Shown piece by piece: positions 1 to 8,534 of a DNA stretch of 45,530 nt. The DNA comes from an uncultured Bacteroidia bacterium (GTDB lineage: Bacteria; Bacteroidota; Bacteroidia; Bacteroidales; F082). The stretch is taken from contig CACXIM010000026.1 in the NCBI GenBank assembly GCA_902767725.1, positions 1 through 45,530 on the forward strand, read 5' to 3'. Numbering within the stretch: the first letter of the stretch is position 1; every line of letters starts with the position of its first letter. Made by a program: the position numbers and the translations under genes. Below the pieces are notes generated by a model, which saw only the letters and a list, made by a program, of their open reading frames with translations, had not been told where the DNA came from and did no database searches.

Positions 1-1617
1 GACCTTGCTCTTGGTCTTGTTTTTCAGTCGGTTCCATGCGCCGCTGCCGAGGGTGCTGAGTTTGGGTTCGGTGCCGTCCTTGCTGCTGTATTTGGCGATG
101 CGGTGGAGCGAGTGGATGCTCACATAAAGCAGGTCGCCGTTGTTGTAGATCAGGCGGATGGCCTCTTGCGGCTTACCGTTGTTGTCAATGGTCTCCAATC
201 CGTCGAAGCGACCGATGCCGTGGTCGATGTGGGTGACGTAGTCGCCGGGCTTCAGCTCGTAGAGGTCTTTCAGCGTGATGGCTTGCTTGGTAGAGAAGTT
301 GTCGCGCAGGTGGAAGCGGTGGTAACGCTCAAAGATCTGGTGGTCGGTGTAGCAGCACACCTTCAGGTCTTCGTCGATGAAGCCGCCGTGGATGGCAATG
401 GTCTCGGTTTCGAAGTCGCGATGGCTCTCGTCATTGTGGTTGATGTCGTTCAGAATCGCTTGGATACGAGAGAGCTGCTTGCTGCTTTCGGAGAACACGA
501 TGACGCGGTAGCCTTCTTCCTTATGTTCGGCGATGTCGTCGATAAGCAAATTGAAGTTCTTGCTGAATATCGGTTGAGGCTTAGTGTGGAAATTGACAAT
601 TGATAATTGAGAATTGATAAATGCAGAGCATTCGACGGAGTCAATTGACAATTTGCTGGAGGCTCCAAACTCCACGGTACGGCGATTTGTCAAGCAGTCC
701 AAAAGTTCTTCCGACTTGCTGAACAGCTGCCCGGGTTTCAAGGCCTTGACTTCCTCGTCCTGTTCTTGCATCTTTTCGAAGGCTTCCACGGCGCGGTCGT
801 ATTCCTTGTCAACCTGGGTGGCGAAGAAGGCCATGTCGGTGAGCCACACGGTGGTGGTGTCGGGCAGGTATTGCAGGATGGCTTCGCGGTCCTCGATAAA
901 GGCGCGCTCCTGCATGTTGGGAAGCAGCACGATCTGTTTCAGTTGTTCGATGGAGAGCTGGTCGGCGATGTTGAAGCTACGGATGCTATCGACTTCGTCG
1001 CCAAAGAACTCAATACGGTAGGGGTAGTCGTTGGCGAAAGAAAACACATCGACCAAACCGCCACGTATGGCAAACTGTCCCGGCTCCACCACGAAATCGA
1101 CGTTCTCGAACTCGTAGTCGTAGAGCAAGTCGGTGAGGAAATCGAGGTTGACCTTTTCGCCAACTTTGAGTTTGAAAGTGTTCTTGGCCAGCAGTTTGCG
1201 GGTGAAGACTTTTTCGCTTAATGCCTCGGGATAGCTGACAATCAAGGTTTTGCGCTCGGAGGTGGAGACGCGTTGCAGCACCTCGGTGCGGGAGAGGATA
1301 TAGGTGTTGTCGGGCTTCTCGGGCTCGTAGGGGCGTTTGTAGGAGGTGGGGTAGAAGAGCACCTGCTTCTTGCTGTAGTCCATGCCACGCTCGCCAAGAA
1401 GGCTCTCAAGGTCGTTGTAGAAATAAGCTGCGTCTTCCTTGTCGGCGCAGACGATGAGGTGCTGACCGCCAATTTGACGGAAGGTTTCCTCCACGACGAA
1501 GGCCTTTGAAGAGGCCGCCAAATTGGAACAAAGCAAATGCCCTCCATCGCGCAAAGTCTTGACTATCGCGTCGATGTGGGCATCATTTTTATAAGGTTGG
1601 TTTGAAATGCTTGCCAC
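1..1617 (-). CDS. mfd: Transcription-repair coupling factor Mfd, N-terminal part (runs off left edge)
   Basis: Mfd displaces RNA polymerase stalled at DNA lesions and recruits UvrA. The 539 codons seen here read without interruption from a GTG start at 1617 to the window edge. They cover the UvrB-like N-terminal module and the start of the RNA-polymerase-interacting (CarD-like) domain, recognisable from the motif LKPGDYVTHIDHGIGRF (around 270-210) and LGSGAWNRLKNKTKSKV at the edge. The helicase motor and C-terminal domain lie outside. GTG is chosen because no ATG precedes the conserved N-terminus; an in-frame TTG lies seven codons upstream. At about 590-665 the reading frame passes through an AATTG-rich repeat that adds about 20 residues not expected in the family. 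It is the last visible gene of a minus-strand run with the transporter and barrel genes. Confidence 0.93.
   Translation of the reverse strand, partial: MASISNQPYKNDAHIDAIVKTLRDGGHLLCSNLAASSKAFVVEETFRQIGGQHLIVCADKEDAAYFYNDLESLLGERGMDYSKKQVLFYPTSYKRPYEPEKPDNTYILSRTEVLQRVSTSERKTLIVSYPEALSEKVFTRKLLAKNTFKLKVGEKVNLDFLTDLLYDYEFENVDFVVEPGQFAIRGGLVDVFSFANDYPYRIEFFGDEVDSIRSFNIADQLSIEQLKQIVLLPNMQERAFIEDREAILQYLPDTTTVWLTDMAFFATQVDKEYDRAVEAFEKMQEQDEEVKALKPGQLFSKSEELLDCLTNRRTVEFGASSKLSIDSVECSAFINSQLSIVNFHTKPQPIFSKNFNLLIDDIAEHKEEGYRVIVFSESSKQLSRIQAILNDINHNDESHRDFETETIAIHGGFIDEDLKVCCYTDHQIFERYHRFHLRDNFSTKQAITLKDLYELKPGDYVTHIDHGIGRFDGLETIDNNGKPQEAIRLIYNNGDLLYVSIHSLHRIAKYSSKDGTEPKLSTLGSGAWNRLKNKTKSKV
590..657. 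repeat. AATTG-type short repeats inside mfd
   Basis: The stretch holds AATTGACAATTGATAATTG, GAATTGATAA and TCAATTGACAATTTG, a kind of A/T-rich filler common between genes in Bacteroidota genomes. Here it lies inside mfd and is read in frame, giving peptides such as KLSIDSVECSAFINSQLSIV on the minus strand. The frame is kept on both sides. Confidence 0.7.
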
Positions 1618-1652
1618 GATTCTTGAATTGTGGCGCAAAAATAATGAATTTG

Positions 1653-2264
1653 CTATTTGATTATTACACCTAGATTAAAGTTGATGCAGAATTTTGCTTC
1701 GGTTTGTGTTGCTGTTGTGTTTTCAAATCCTTTAGTGAGAGCAGCATCCCGTAATACGATTTCCATGGTTCCGGAGAAGTGTTTCGACCAATGATGTTGA
1801 ACTCCAGATCCAACTTGAAGCCACAAAGAATATTGACCTACCTCATGACCTGAAATAGGTGTGAGGTTTGGGTCATTTGAGTATTGTGATGTAGTATGCT
1901 TCAGCCCATGGCTGTATGTGATACATGACAATCCATACCAGTCCCATTTTTTTTCAGGGACAAAATGATATTCGCTTCGAACATGAAAGTCTGCGCCGTT
2001 ACGAGCTTCGCTAATATGTTTGAACAGCGCAAAATCAGCTCCGACACTGATGTTTATCAAGTCATCATTTGTAAGTTTGAAGTCATTGCCAATCAAACCT
2101 CCAAGTCGGTTGGCTCCAGATAAAGTATAAAGGTCGAATGGCTTCAAATGGCCTTCATTCATCAAATATAAATGGACGGTAGGATTCATGGATTGTGCTG
2201 GGAGTTTGACGGAAGTTATCCCAATGAACAGAGCTACGAGGAAGAAAATCTTTTTCTTTGCCAT
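1653..2264 (-). CDS. Exported protein of unknown function, probable outer-membrane barrel
   Basis: A 203-residue protein with a clear signal peptide (MAKKKIFFLVALFIGITSV, then LPAQS). The ORF is open to 2312, but the ATG at 2264 is preferred: it starts the signal peptide and lies 11 bases after the stop of the upstream gene at 2276. The mature part is rich in alternating aromatic and polar residues and ends FCINFNLGVIIK, which fits a small beta-barrel closing strand. No family is recognised. It lies between a barrel-like gene and mfd with short gaps, so it is probably cotranscribed. An outer-membrane location is inferred, not shown. Confidence 0.7.
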   Translation of the reverse strand: MAKKKIFFLVALFIGITSVKLPAQSMNPTVHLYLMNEGHLKPFDLYTLSGANRLGGLIGNDFKLTNDDLINISVGADFALFKHISEARNGADFHVRSEYHFVPEKKWDWYGLSCITYSHGLKHTTSQYSNDPNLTPISGHEVGQYSLWLQVGSGVQHHWSKHFSGTMEIVLRDAALTKGFENTTATQTEAKFCINFNLGVIIK

Positions 2265-2275
2265 AATATCAGTTT

Positions 2276-2932
2276 TTATTGGAATAAAATGCCCATATTC
2301 AAGCCGATCCATATACTGTGGTTGAGCTCATAAAAGCCAGAGTTCAGATGGTATGAAGCATAAGGTTCTGCAAAAAGTCCCCATGTTTGGTTGAGATTCC
2401 AGCGAAAACTGTGTGCAAGAACGAAAGAAACTGGAAGTGCGTCCAAGTTGGTTGTCCGCCATGGGAAAGCTACAGCTTCTGGACCATCTCCATAATCAAA
2501 ATACTTGAGGCAATGAAGATAAGACCCCAATTCCAGTCCGAGAAGCGCTGACATCTTTGTCTTTCCCTTTAAGTTATAGTTGAAGCTTGCGAGCATGGGA
2601 ATATGCAAACTCACGACTTCCGTATCCATAGATTTGGGTTTGTCTGGAAGTGGGCTTGAATATTCGGTATGGTTTGCTAATCGGCTGATACTGAAACCCG
2701 TTTGAAATCCCCATGCACATTGTTCTCCTGTATAAAAAGGCATGTCAGCCACGAAATTGAATGCGTGGCTGACTTTGCCTAAATCTGCTGTTCTAGCTGG
2801 GGAATACAGGAGGGCTTCGATGGAATAGGACAAGCCTATCGATGCCGACTTGCTTTGGGCTTGGCTATTTGTGACCAAGCCTATACAAACCAGAAGAACA
2901 AATGTCGATAGAGGATGCTTGATTCTGCTCAT
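2276..2932 (-). CDS. Outer-membrane beta-barrel family protein
   Basis: A 218-residue protein with a signal peptide (residues 1-25, ending SQAQ). The repeated amphipathic strands (ASIGLSYSIEALLYSP, FNFVADMPFY, WGFQTGFSISRL, HIPMLASFNYNL, MSALLGLELGSYLH) and terminal IGLNMGILFQ are typical of small porin-like barrels (PorT/outer membrane protein beta-barrel superfamily). The ligand is unknown. It starts 9 bases after the transporter stop and ends 11 bases before the next exported protein, so the three form a tight minus-strand group. Confidence 0.75.
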   Translation of the reverse strand: MSRIKHPLSTFVLLVCIGLVTNSQAQSKSASIGLSYSIEALLYSPARTADLGKVSHAFNFVADMPFYTGEQCAWGFQTGFSISRLANHTEYSSPLPDKPKSMDTEVVSLHIPMLASFNYNLKGKTKMSALLGLELGSYLHCLKYFDYGDGPEAVAFPWRTTNLDALPVSFVLAHSFRWNLNQTWGLFAEPYASYHLNSGFYELNHSIWIGLNMGILFQ

Positions 2933-2941
2933 TATACCTCA

Positions 2942-4978
2942 TTACTCTTCAGATTTTGCTCGCTTCGAATCCCAAATCATGTAGACGATGATGGCGATAT
3001 ACATCACCAGGGCGATAAGGCCAGCCCATGGGGTTTCGTTGAAGAAGCCTCCGTTGGCGGTACGTGCAACGGCATCCACGTTGCAGAACTTCAAGATGGC
3101 ACTCACCACACCCATCAAGGCGCCACCGGCGATAAAGCCCGAGGCAATGAGGGTGCCGCGGTTGTAGCGGGCATCGTTGAGTTTCTGGTCCTTGCTGCGG
3201 CTGCTCACGAACCATGAGATGGCGCCACCGATGAGCAGCGGGATGTTGAGGTCGATGGGGATGAACATACCCAAGGCGAAGGGCAGTGCCGGTACTTTGC
3301 AGAAGTTGAGGATCAAGGCGATGGCAGCACCGATGCCGTAGAGCAGCCAAGGAGCGCTACCGCCCGACATCATGGGCTCGATGACGGCGCTCATGGCATT
3401 GGCTTGTGGCGCAACCAAGGCACCGTCGCCCACGAAACCGTAGGCCTTGTTCAGAATCATGATGACGCCGGCCACAGTGGCAGCAGCCACGGCCACGCCG
3501 ACGAACTTCCAAATCTCTTGTTTCTTAGGCGTCGTGCCAATCCAGTAACCCACTTTCAGGTCGGTGATGAAGGCACCAGCTACAGCCAATGCCGTACAGA
3601 CCACACCACCAATAATCAAAGTGGCGGTCATACCGCTGGGACCACTCAATCCGGCGGCGACCATCACCAAGGAGGCCAAAATCAAGGTCATCAGTGTCAT
3701 ACCGCTCACGGGATTGCTGCCCACGATGGCGATGGCATTGGCGGCCACCGTCGTAAACAGGAAGGCAATGACGGCCACGACCAGAATACCAATCAAAGCG
3801 TGCCAACCATTGTGTACCACGCCAAACCAGAAGAAGAAGAAAGTGACGATGAGCACGGCCACGATGCCGATCACGATAACTTTCATGGAGATGTCGCTTT
3901 GGGTGCGGTCGACGTGCTCAGCCGAGGCTTTCTTGCCTTTGAACTCATTGGCGGCGAGGCTCACCGACGACTTGATGACCTTCCATGACTTGATGATGCT
4001 GATGACACCCGCCATGGCGATGCCGCCGATGCCGATGTGGCGTGCATAGTCCTTGAAAATCTGCTCGGGTGACATTTCACCTATAGTTTGCAGCACGCCT
4101 GTGTTCATCAGGTCAACGATTTGGTCGCCCCAGATGAGGTTCATGCCTGGGATGATGATGAACCACACCAGCATGGAACCGCAGCAGATGATGAAGGCGT
4201 ATTTCAGACCGATGATGTAGCCCAAGCCGAGCACGGCGGCACCAGTGTTCACCTTGAACATCAGTTTGGCTTTGTCGGCCAGGGCAGCGCCCCAACCCAT
4301 CATGCGGGTGGTGAGTGTCTCCGACCACCAGCCGAAGGTGGAAACGATGAAGTCGTACAAACCGCCAATCAAGCCGCTGATAACCAGCAATAAAGAGTCC
4401 TTGCCCTTCTTTTGTCCGCTAACCAGCACCTGGGTGGTTGCTGTGGCTTCGGGAAAGGGGAACTTGCCGTGTTGCTCCTTAACGAAGTATTTGCGGAAAG
4501 GGATGAGGAACAGGATGCCCAAGATGCCACCTAATAAGGAGGCTATGAACACTTGCCAGAAGTTGATTTCGATTTGGTAGCCCTTGCCTTGCAAGATGTA
4601 AAGTGCAGGCAAGGTGAAGATGGCACCTGCCACCACACCGCCAGAGCATCCACCGATGCTTTGGATGATGACGTTTTGCGACAGTGCGTCGTTCTTGCGG
4701 GCCAGCCCCGTAAGGCCGATGGCGATGATGGCGATGGGGATGGCGGCCTCAAACACCTGTCCGACCTTCAAGCCTAGGTAGGCGGCGGCAGCCGAAAACA
4801 GGATGGTCATCAGCAGGCCGATGCAGACCGACCATACTGTAACTTCCTGGTACTTCTTGTTTTTCGAGAGTATGGGCTCATACTCTTCGCCCGGTTTCAG
4901 TTCGCGTTGCGCGTTCTCGGGCAGTTTTGCACTATGCGATATTATTTCACGCAGAATTCGCTGAACAATATGAAGCAC
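2942..4978 (-). CDS. OPT family oligopeptide transporter
   Basis: An inner-membrane transporter of about 678 residues, normal for the bacterial OPT family, with about 15 hydrophobic segments. Family signatures are visible: LPENAQRELKPGEEYEPIL before the first membrane segment, AAAYLGLKVGQVFEAAIPIAI, NVIIQSIGG, and FPFPEATATTQVL. It probably imports peptides or a peptide-like metal chelate by proton coupling; the substrate cannot be told. The called start is a GTG whose first 20 or so codons lie inside an inverted repeat (4947-5034), so the true N-terminus is uncertain; conserved sequence begins about residue 19. It heads a run with two barrel genes. Confidence 0.9.
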   Translation of the reverse strand: MLHIVQRILREIISHSAKLPENAQRELKPGEEYEPILSKNKKYQEVTVWSVCIGLLMTILFSAAAAYLGLKVGQVFEAAIPIAIIAIGLTGLARKNDALSQNVIIQSIGGCSGGVVAGAIFTLPALYILQGKGYQIEINFWQVFIASLLGGILGILFLIPFRKYFVKEQHGKFPFPEATATTQVLVSGQKKGKDSLLLVISGLIGGLYDFIVSTFGWWSETLTTRMMGWGAALADKAKLMFKVNTGAAVLGLGYIIGLKYAFIICCGSMLVWFIIIPGMNLIWGDQIVDLMNTGVLQTIGEMSPEQIFKDYARHIGIGGIAMAGVISIIKSWKVIKSSVSLAANEFKGKKASAEHVDRTQSDISMKVIVIGIVAVLIVTFFFFWFGVVHNGWHALIGILVVAVIAFLFTTVAANAIAIVGSNPVSGMTLMTLILASLVMVAAGLSGPSGMTATLIIGGVVCTALAVAGAFITDLKVGYWIGTTPKKQEIWKFVGVAVAAATVAGVIMILNKAYGFVGDGALVAPQANAMSAVIEPMMSGGSAPWLLYGIGAAIALILNFCKVPALPFALGMFIPIDLNIPLLIGGAISWFVSSRSKDQKLNDARYNRGTLIASGFIAGGALMGVVSAILKFCNVDAVARTANGGFFNETPWAGLIALVMYIAIIVYMIWDSKRAKSEE

Positions 4979-5034
4979 AAAGCGACGTGTTGCTTACTTT
5001 CGGAATGTTCAGCGTTTTCTGCGGATTCTGCGTG
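4947..5034. repeat. Long nested inverted repeat at the transporter 5' end
   Basis: TCACGCAGAAT at 4947 pairs with ATTCTGCGTGA ending at 5034, and inside it CGCTGAACA pairs with TGTTCAGCG. The element resembles the CTCTGCG...TCTGCGTGAGA class of filler repeats that I recall from Bacteroidota intergenic regions. It overlaps the first codons of the OPT transporter, so part of it may be translated. Confidence 0.75.
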
Positions 5035-5068
5035 AGAAATATTTTTTTGCGAGAAAATGACAAATTAA

Positions 5069-5100
5069 TTTGTCTAATTGGAAAGTTTACTTTACTTTTG
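5069..5100 (+). promoter_or_regulatory. Bacteroidota-type promoter
   Basis: TTTG at 5069-5072, a 20-base spacer, and TACTTTTG at 5093-5100 match the -33/-7 consensus of the primary sigma factor in this phylum (TTTG, 19-21 bases, TAnnTTTG). It lies 30 bases before the ATG of the membrane protein at 5131 and probably drives that gene and the overlapping HTH gene. Confidence 0.75.
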
Positions 5101-5130
5101 CAGCGTCAAACTTTCAAAAAACTATACGTT

Positions 5131-5551
5131 ATGAAGAAAAACTATTTGTTTCCCCATTACTTTCAATGGATTGGATTGGTGATAGCCGCCGCTTCCTTTG
5201 TGGCTCTATGCATTGGTCCAAATATGGATTTTTCCATTCGAATGCCAGCCCTTTATAATGGCGATATTTCCTTTGACGAAGAATCCAATAGCGGTTTCTT
5301 CCGCATGGCTGATACTGGCATGTTCTCCATTGCCATGCCTGGTTGAAGATGAATTCGTTCAGTATCTTCGTTCCCAAAGCCTGATTTGGTCCACGTATGT
5401 CACCGCAGGATTGTTCATCCTTGGCACCTTGTTGATTTACGGTATCACTTACCTCTTGATACCATATATGGTGTTTTTTGTGTTTCTCCTGCTGTTCATC
5501 CTCAAATTCAAGATCGCCTTGCATCATTACAACAAAGGAGGTGCGCAATGA
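5131..5551 (+). pseudogene. Small membrane protein paired with HTH regulator, frameshifted
   Basis: The ATG at 5131 starts MKKNYLFPHYFQWIGLVIAA, which runs to a TGA at 5346. The remainder of the same protein continues in another frame from VEDEFVQYLRSQSLIWSTY through two membrane segments to a stop at 5551. Joined, the two frames give a protein of about 139 residues with four membrane segments, the layout of a Bacteroidota family that I recall being encoded directly before a short HTH regulator. The shift, one extra base in net terms, lies at about 5335-5345. The downstream part keeps good coding character, which suggests a recent mutation or a sequencing error. The stop overlaps the start of the HTH gene (ATGA). 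Confidence 0.75.
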
Positions 5552-5748
5552 AGAACCGTTTGAAAGTGGCACGGGCCGAAAAGGACCTCACGCAAGAGGA
5601 TTTGGCCAGACTAATTGGTGTCAGCCGACAATCAATAAACGCCATAGAATCAGGGCGGTATGTGCCTTCCACGGTCTTGGCCTTGAAGATGGCGCAGGTG
5701 TTCGGGAAATCGGTGGAGGAAATTTTCTTCCTCGAAGAGGAGGATTGA
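5548..5748 (+). CDS. Short XRE-type HTH transcriptional regulator
   Basis: A 66-residue Cro/C1-type DNA-binding protein consisting almost only of the helix-turn-helix (TQEDLARLIGVSRQSINAIESGRYVPS, residues about 15-41), followed by an acidic tail (EEIFFLEEED). Its ATG overlaps the TGA of the membrane protein by one base, so the two are translationally coupled. In related pairs the membrane protein is thought to modulate or be controlled by the regulator; that is inference. It probably represses its own promoter at 5069-5100. Confidence 0.88.
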   Translation: MKNRLKVARAEKDLTQEDLARLIGVSRQSINAIESGRYVPSTVLALKMAQVFGKSVEEIFFLEEED

Positions 5749-5755
5749 TGGTTGA

Positions 5756-5884
5756 GAGATTCCCTTCGGGAATGGAGTAACTATAATATGTACACCGCGG
5801 CGGCTTGAGGTGCTACCATTGGGTAACTTGCTCTTGCCGCCGCTGTATACACTATAGCAAACATGCCATTCCGCAGGGAATCTC
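5756..5884. repeat. Large dyad-symmetric repeat, copy 1
   Basis: Outer arms GAGATTCCC and GGGAATCTC, next arms GGAATGG and CCATTCC, inner arms GCGGCGGC and GCCGCCGC; each outer arm also holds a small TTCCC/GGGAA palindrome. The central loop contains ATTGGG. It lies between the convergent HTH and subtilase genes. A second copy with the same architecture is at 17153-17284. Confidence 0.85.
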
Positions 5885-5894
5885 AATGGTGTGT

Positions 5895-8510
5895 TTACTT
5901 TACAATACAGAATTTCTTGATAATAGTCTTGCTTTTGTTTTGAATCCTAACGAAATACATTCCCTCGGCCAAACCCGAGACATCAATCTGTTGGGTTTCA
6001 CTGGTAATGTGGCCTGAAAGCAGCGTTTGGCCTGTAATGTTGGTTATGGTGTATTCGGTTTCTGCCTGTAGAGACGTGGCGCACCGCGTCTCTACAAACA
6101 GAATACCGTTTGTAGGATTAGGATAAACCTTGATTTCCATTGCATTATTCTCATCAATGACCATCACATCCTTCTCCAAACATTCCGACCAGGCAATGGT
6201 ATTTCCACCATCAGTGCTGATGCCGTATTTGTATTGTCCAATGGGCAAGGCATCCCAACCGTAATCCACATAATGGGCGTCGGCCACGTTTGAAGCAATC
6301 AGTTCAGCGTTGCTGCCGTCGCAGTTGGCGCGGTAGATGCTGTAGGTGTTGCCCACGGTAATGTCGTCGATATAGAAGACGTTATCGTATTCGCCCTCAG
6401 CGAGTTGGTTGGAATATTTCCATTCCAAGATATGGTTTCCGGGACCGATGGCCACGGTGTATCGTGTCCACGGCACATCGTCTTTTAAGGTCTCGCCATA
6501 CTGCACGTTGTCGATGAAGAAGCCGCAGCCGTTAAGCGGGAAGCAATTGACGCGAGCATAATAGCTTACCACACACGAGGTGGGCAGGTTGACCGCCAAC
6601 GAGATTTTGCTGTTGGAGAACATCCCCGTGTTGGTCGACTTGGCGCAATAGGTGCCTGTGTTGGGTTGCGTGGTGGTGACGACCCAAGGACTGGTGGCAT
6701 CGTTGATCCACATGTTTTGGTAGAAGTCGCCCGATTCGAAGCCGTCGTAAATGCCAGCAGGCAGGTTCCACGACAGCGACACACGCATGTTGTTGATGAC
6801 TTCGGCCTCAATCTCGACCGCTTTTGTCAGGGTGACATAGTTGGAGGGGAGTGAGGTCATGTCGTTTTCCAGATGGGCGATAATATAATAGGTGTAAGAA
6901 CCCGCGTAGCTGATGTGGTCGGTATAGGTGGTTGCCGTCAGATTGTTGGCGATGCGCATGCCATCGCGATAGACATCATAAGAGGTGCCCTCGGGAGCTG
7001 CCGTCCAGTTGAGGATGACCTGTTCGCCGTCGAAGTCGGCGGTGAGGTTGGTGGGACCGTGGTGGAACAAGGCATTCATGGCGGCCAAGGCATCGATGCG
7101 ACCTGAGCCTACACGGTTGTTTTTCATGGTGTTGCCGACACGGACTGAGGTGAGTTCGATGATGGAATCCAATTCGGCAGGGGTCAGTTCGGGGTTTGCT
7201 TCAAGCAGCATGGCCAACACGCCGGCCACACAGGGTGTAGCCATCGAGGTGCCGTCCAGCTCGGTGTAACCGTTGGTATTCAGGTAGTTCAATGAGGTGA
7301 TGTTGGCGCCAGGAGCCGAGATGTCGGGGCGGATTAAGCCGGGCTGGTTGACATCGCCGTTTTCGTAGGGGTAGTCGTTGTAGCTACCGACATTGGCACC
7401 CGCAGCCCAAGTTGTGGGGCCAACGGAGGCGAAGCCGCAGCGCTCGTCGTTGGAGTCGGTGGCGCCTACGCTGATGACGGAGGTCAGGCCGCCTTCGATG
7501 AGGTTCCTCTGGTCGGGATGGAGCCATGCTGGAGGGCAGTTGCCCGGGGCGCTGATGTTGAAGGGAATGGGGAAGGTGTATTGTGTTTGGCCTTCGTTGC
7601 CGCAAGCCACGGCAGCAGCCACGCCCGCCTCGAGGCAGGTGGCGAAGACGTCACGGTAGTAGTAGCAAGGGCCAGCGCCTACGTCGCTGAGCGAGAGGCT
7701 GAGGATATGGGCACCATGTTCCAAGGCAAACTCAACACCTTGGATGAGGTGGGTGGCTTCACCTTGACCATCTTCACCCAAGACCTTGATGGACATGATT
7801 TTGGCTCCCGGGGCTATGCCCGTTTGGGTGCCTGCCGTGCCTTGTCCCGCCAAGATGCCAGCGGTATGTGTGCCGTGACCATCGTCGTCCATAGGGTCGT
7901 TGTCTTGATAGAAGATGTCATAGCCGTGGTGCGGGAATTCGCTGCCGCCGTCCCACATGCTATTGGCGATGTCGATGTGGTTGTAGTTGACGCCCGTGTC
8001 GATGTGGCCGATGATGACGCCGTTGCCCGTATAGCCCGTGCCGTTGTAGTTCCAGACCGCCGGCGCGTTGATCTTGTCGACATGCCAGGCGTTGGCTCTC
8101 GTAGAGGTAGGACTGGTTTTCTCATTTTGAGGAATCATCTGGCGCATCTCGTCAGGGATAATCATAGCAACGTCTTTGCGTTGAGCGAGTTGTGAGATGA
8201 CTTCTTCGCTAGCCGTGCAGCTGAAGCCGTTGAATGACCAGAAGGTTTTCAGGTCACTGACCATATCAGAACTCTTGAAACCTTCAAGGAAATCAAGCAC
8301 TTGGGCTTGCGAGGCTTGACAATAGGCCTTTCGTTCGGCGATGACGAAGTCGCGGCGTTGCTCCTTGGTCATCAAAGCAGTCTTTTGCGACAGTTGGCTG
8401 TCGTCGTAACGTTCCGCCATCATCACGATGACGTGTTGAAGATGGTTGGATTGGCCAAACAATGCACTAAAGCAAAGGACCAAGAGAAGGGTAAAAACGG
8501 ATTTTTTCAT
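5895..8510 (-). CDS. Subtilisin-like (S8) serine protease with T9SS sorting domain
   Basis: An 871-residue secreted protease. It has a signal peptide (1-19), a prodomain-like stretch to about residue 135, and an S8 catalytic domain with Asp171 (IGHIDTG), His212 (DGHGTHTAG), oxyanion Asn305 (CGNEG) and Ser422 (GTSMATP). A fibronectin-like segment (about 485-560) and a jelly-roll-like binding module (about 590-700, DGFESGDF...DNVFYIDDI) follow. The C-terminus is a type A T9SS sorting domain (VYPNPTNGILFVE ... GLAEGMYFVRI ... KKFCIVK), so it should cross the outer membrane by T9SS and be anchored or released outside. A GTAGAGAC palindrome (6068-6095) is read in frame inside the sorting domain. 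It follows the acyltransferase by 24 bases. Confidence 0.94.
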   Translation of the reverse strand: MKKSVFTLLLVLCFSALFGQSNHLQHVIVMMAERYDDSQLSQKTALMTKEQRRDFVIAERKAYCQASQAQVLDFLEGFKSSDMVSDLKTFWSFNGFSCTASEEVISQLAQRKDVAMIIPDEMRQMIPQNEKTSPTSTRANAWHVDKINAPAVWNYNGTGYTGNGVIIGHIDTGVNYNHIDIANSMWDGGSEFPHHGYDIFYQDNDPMDDDGHGTHTAGILAGQGTAGTQTGIAPGAKIMSIKVLGEDGQGEATHLIQGVEFALEHGAHILSLSLSDVGAGPCYYYRDVFATCLEAGVAAAVACGNEGQTQYTFPIPFNISAPGNCPPAWLHPDQRNLIEGGLTSVISVGATDSNDERCGFASVGPTTWAAGANVGSYNDYPYENGDVNQPGLIRPDISAPGANITSLNYLNTNGYTELDGTSMATPCVAGVLAMLLEANPELTPAELDSIIELTSVRVGNTMKNNRVGSGRIDALAAMNALFHHGPTNLTADFDGEQVILNWTAAPEGTSYDVYRDGMRIANNLTATTYTDHISYAGSYTYYIIAHLENDMTSLPSNYVTLTKAVEIEAEVINNMRVSLSWNLPAGIYDGFESGDFYQNMWINDATSPWVVTTTQPNTGTYCAKSTNTGMFSNSKISLAVNLPTSCVVSYYARVNCFPLNGCGFFIDNVQYGETLKDDVPWTRYTVAIGPGNHILEWKYSNQLAEGEYDNVFYIDDITVGNTYSIYRANCDGSNAELIASNVADAHYVDYGWDALPIGQYKYGISTDGGNTIAWSECLEKDVMVIDENNAMEIKVYPNPTNGILFVETRCATSLQAETEYTITNITGQTLLSGHITSETQQIDVSGLAEGMYFVRIQNKSKTIIKKFCIVK
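6068..6095. repeat. GTAGAGAC palindrome inside subtilase gene
   Basis: GTAGAGACG and CGTCTCTAC arms around a 10-base centre. On the minus strand it encodes the peptide VETRCATSLQ within the T9SS sorting domain. One of five copies in the window (others at 28965, 31449, 31504, 32282). Confidence 0.85.
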
Positions 8511-8534
8511 GGTATTTGGTTAATTAAGTATTGT

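Noticed and set aside
103-1547. Several open frames on both strands at the left end
   Set aside because: They are shadows of mfd, which reads as one uninterrupted frame from 1617 to the edge and has clear family motifs.
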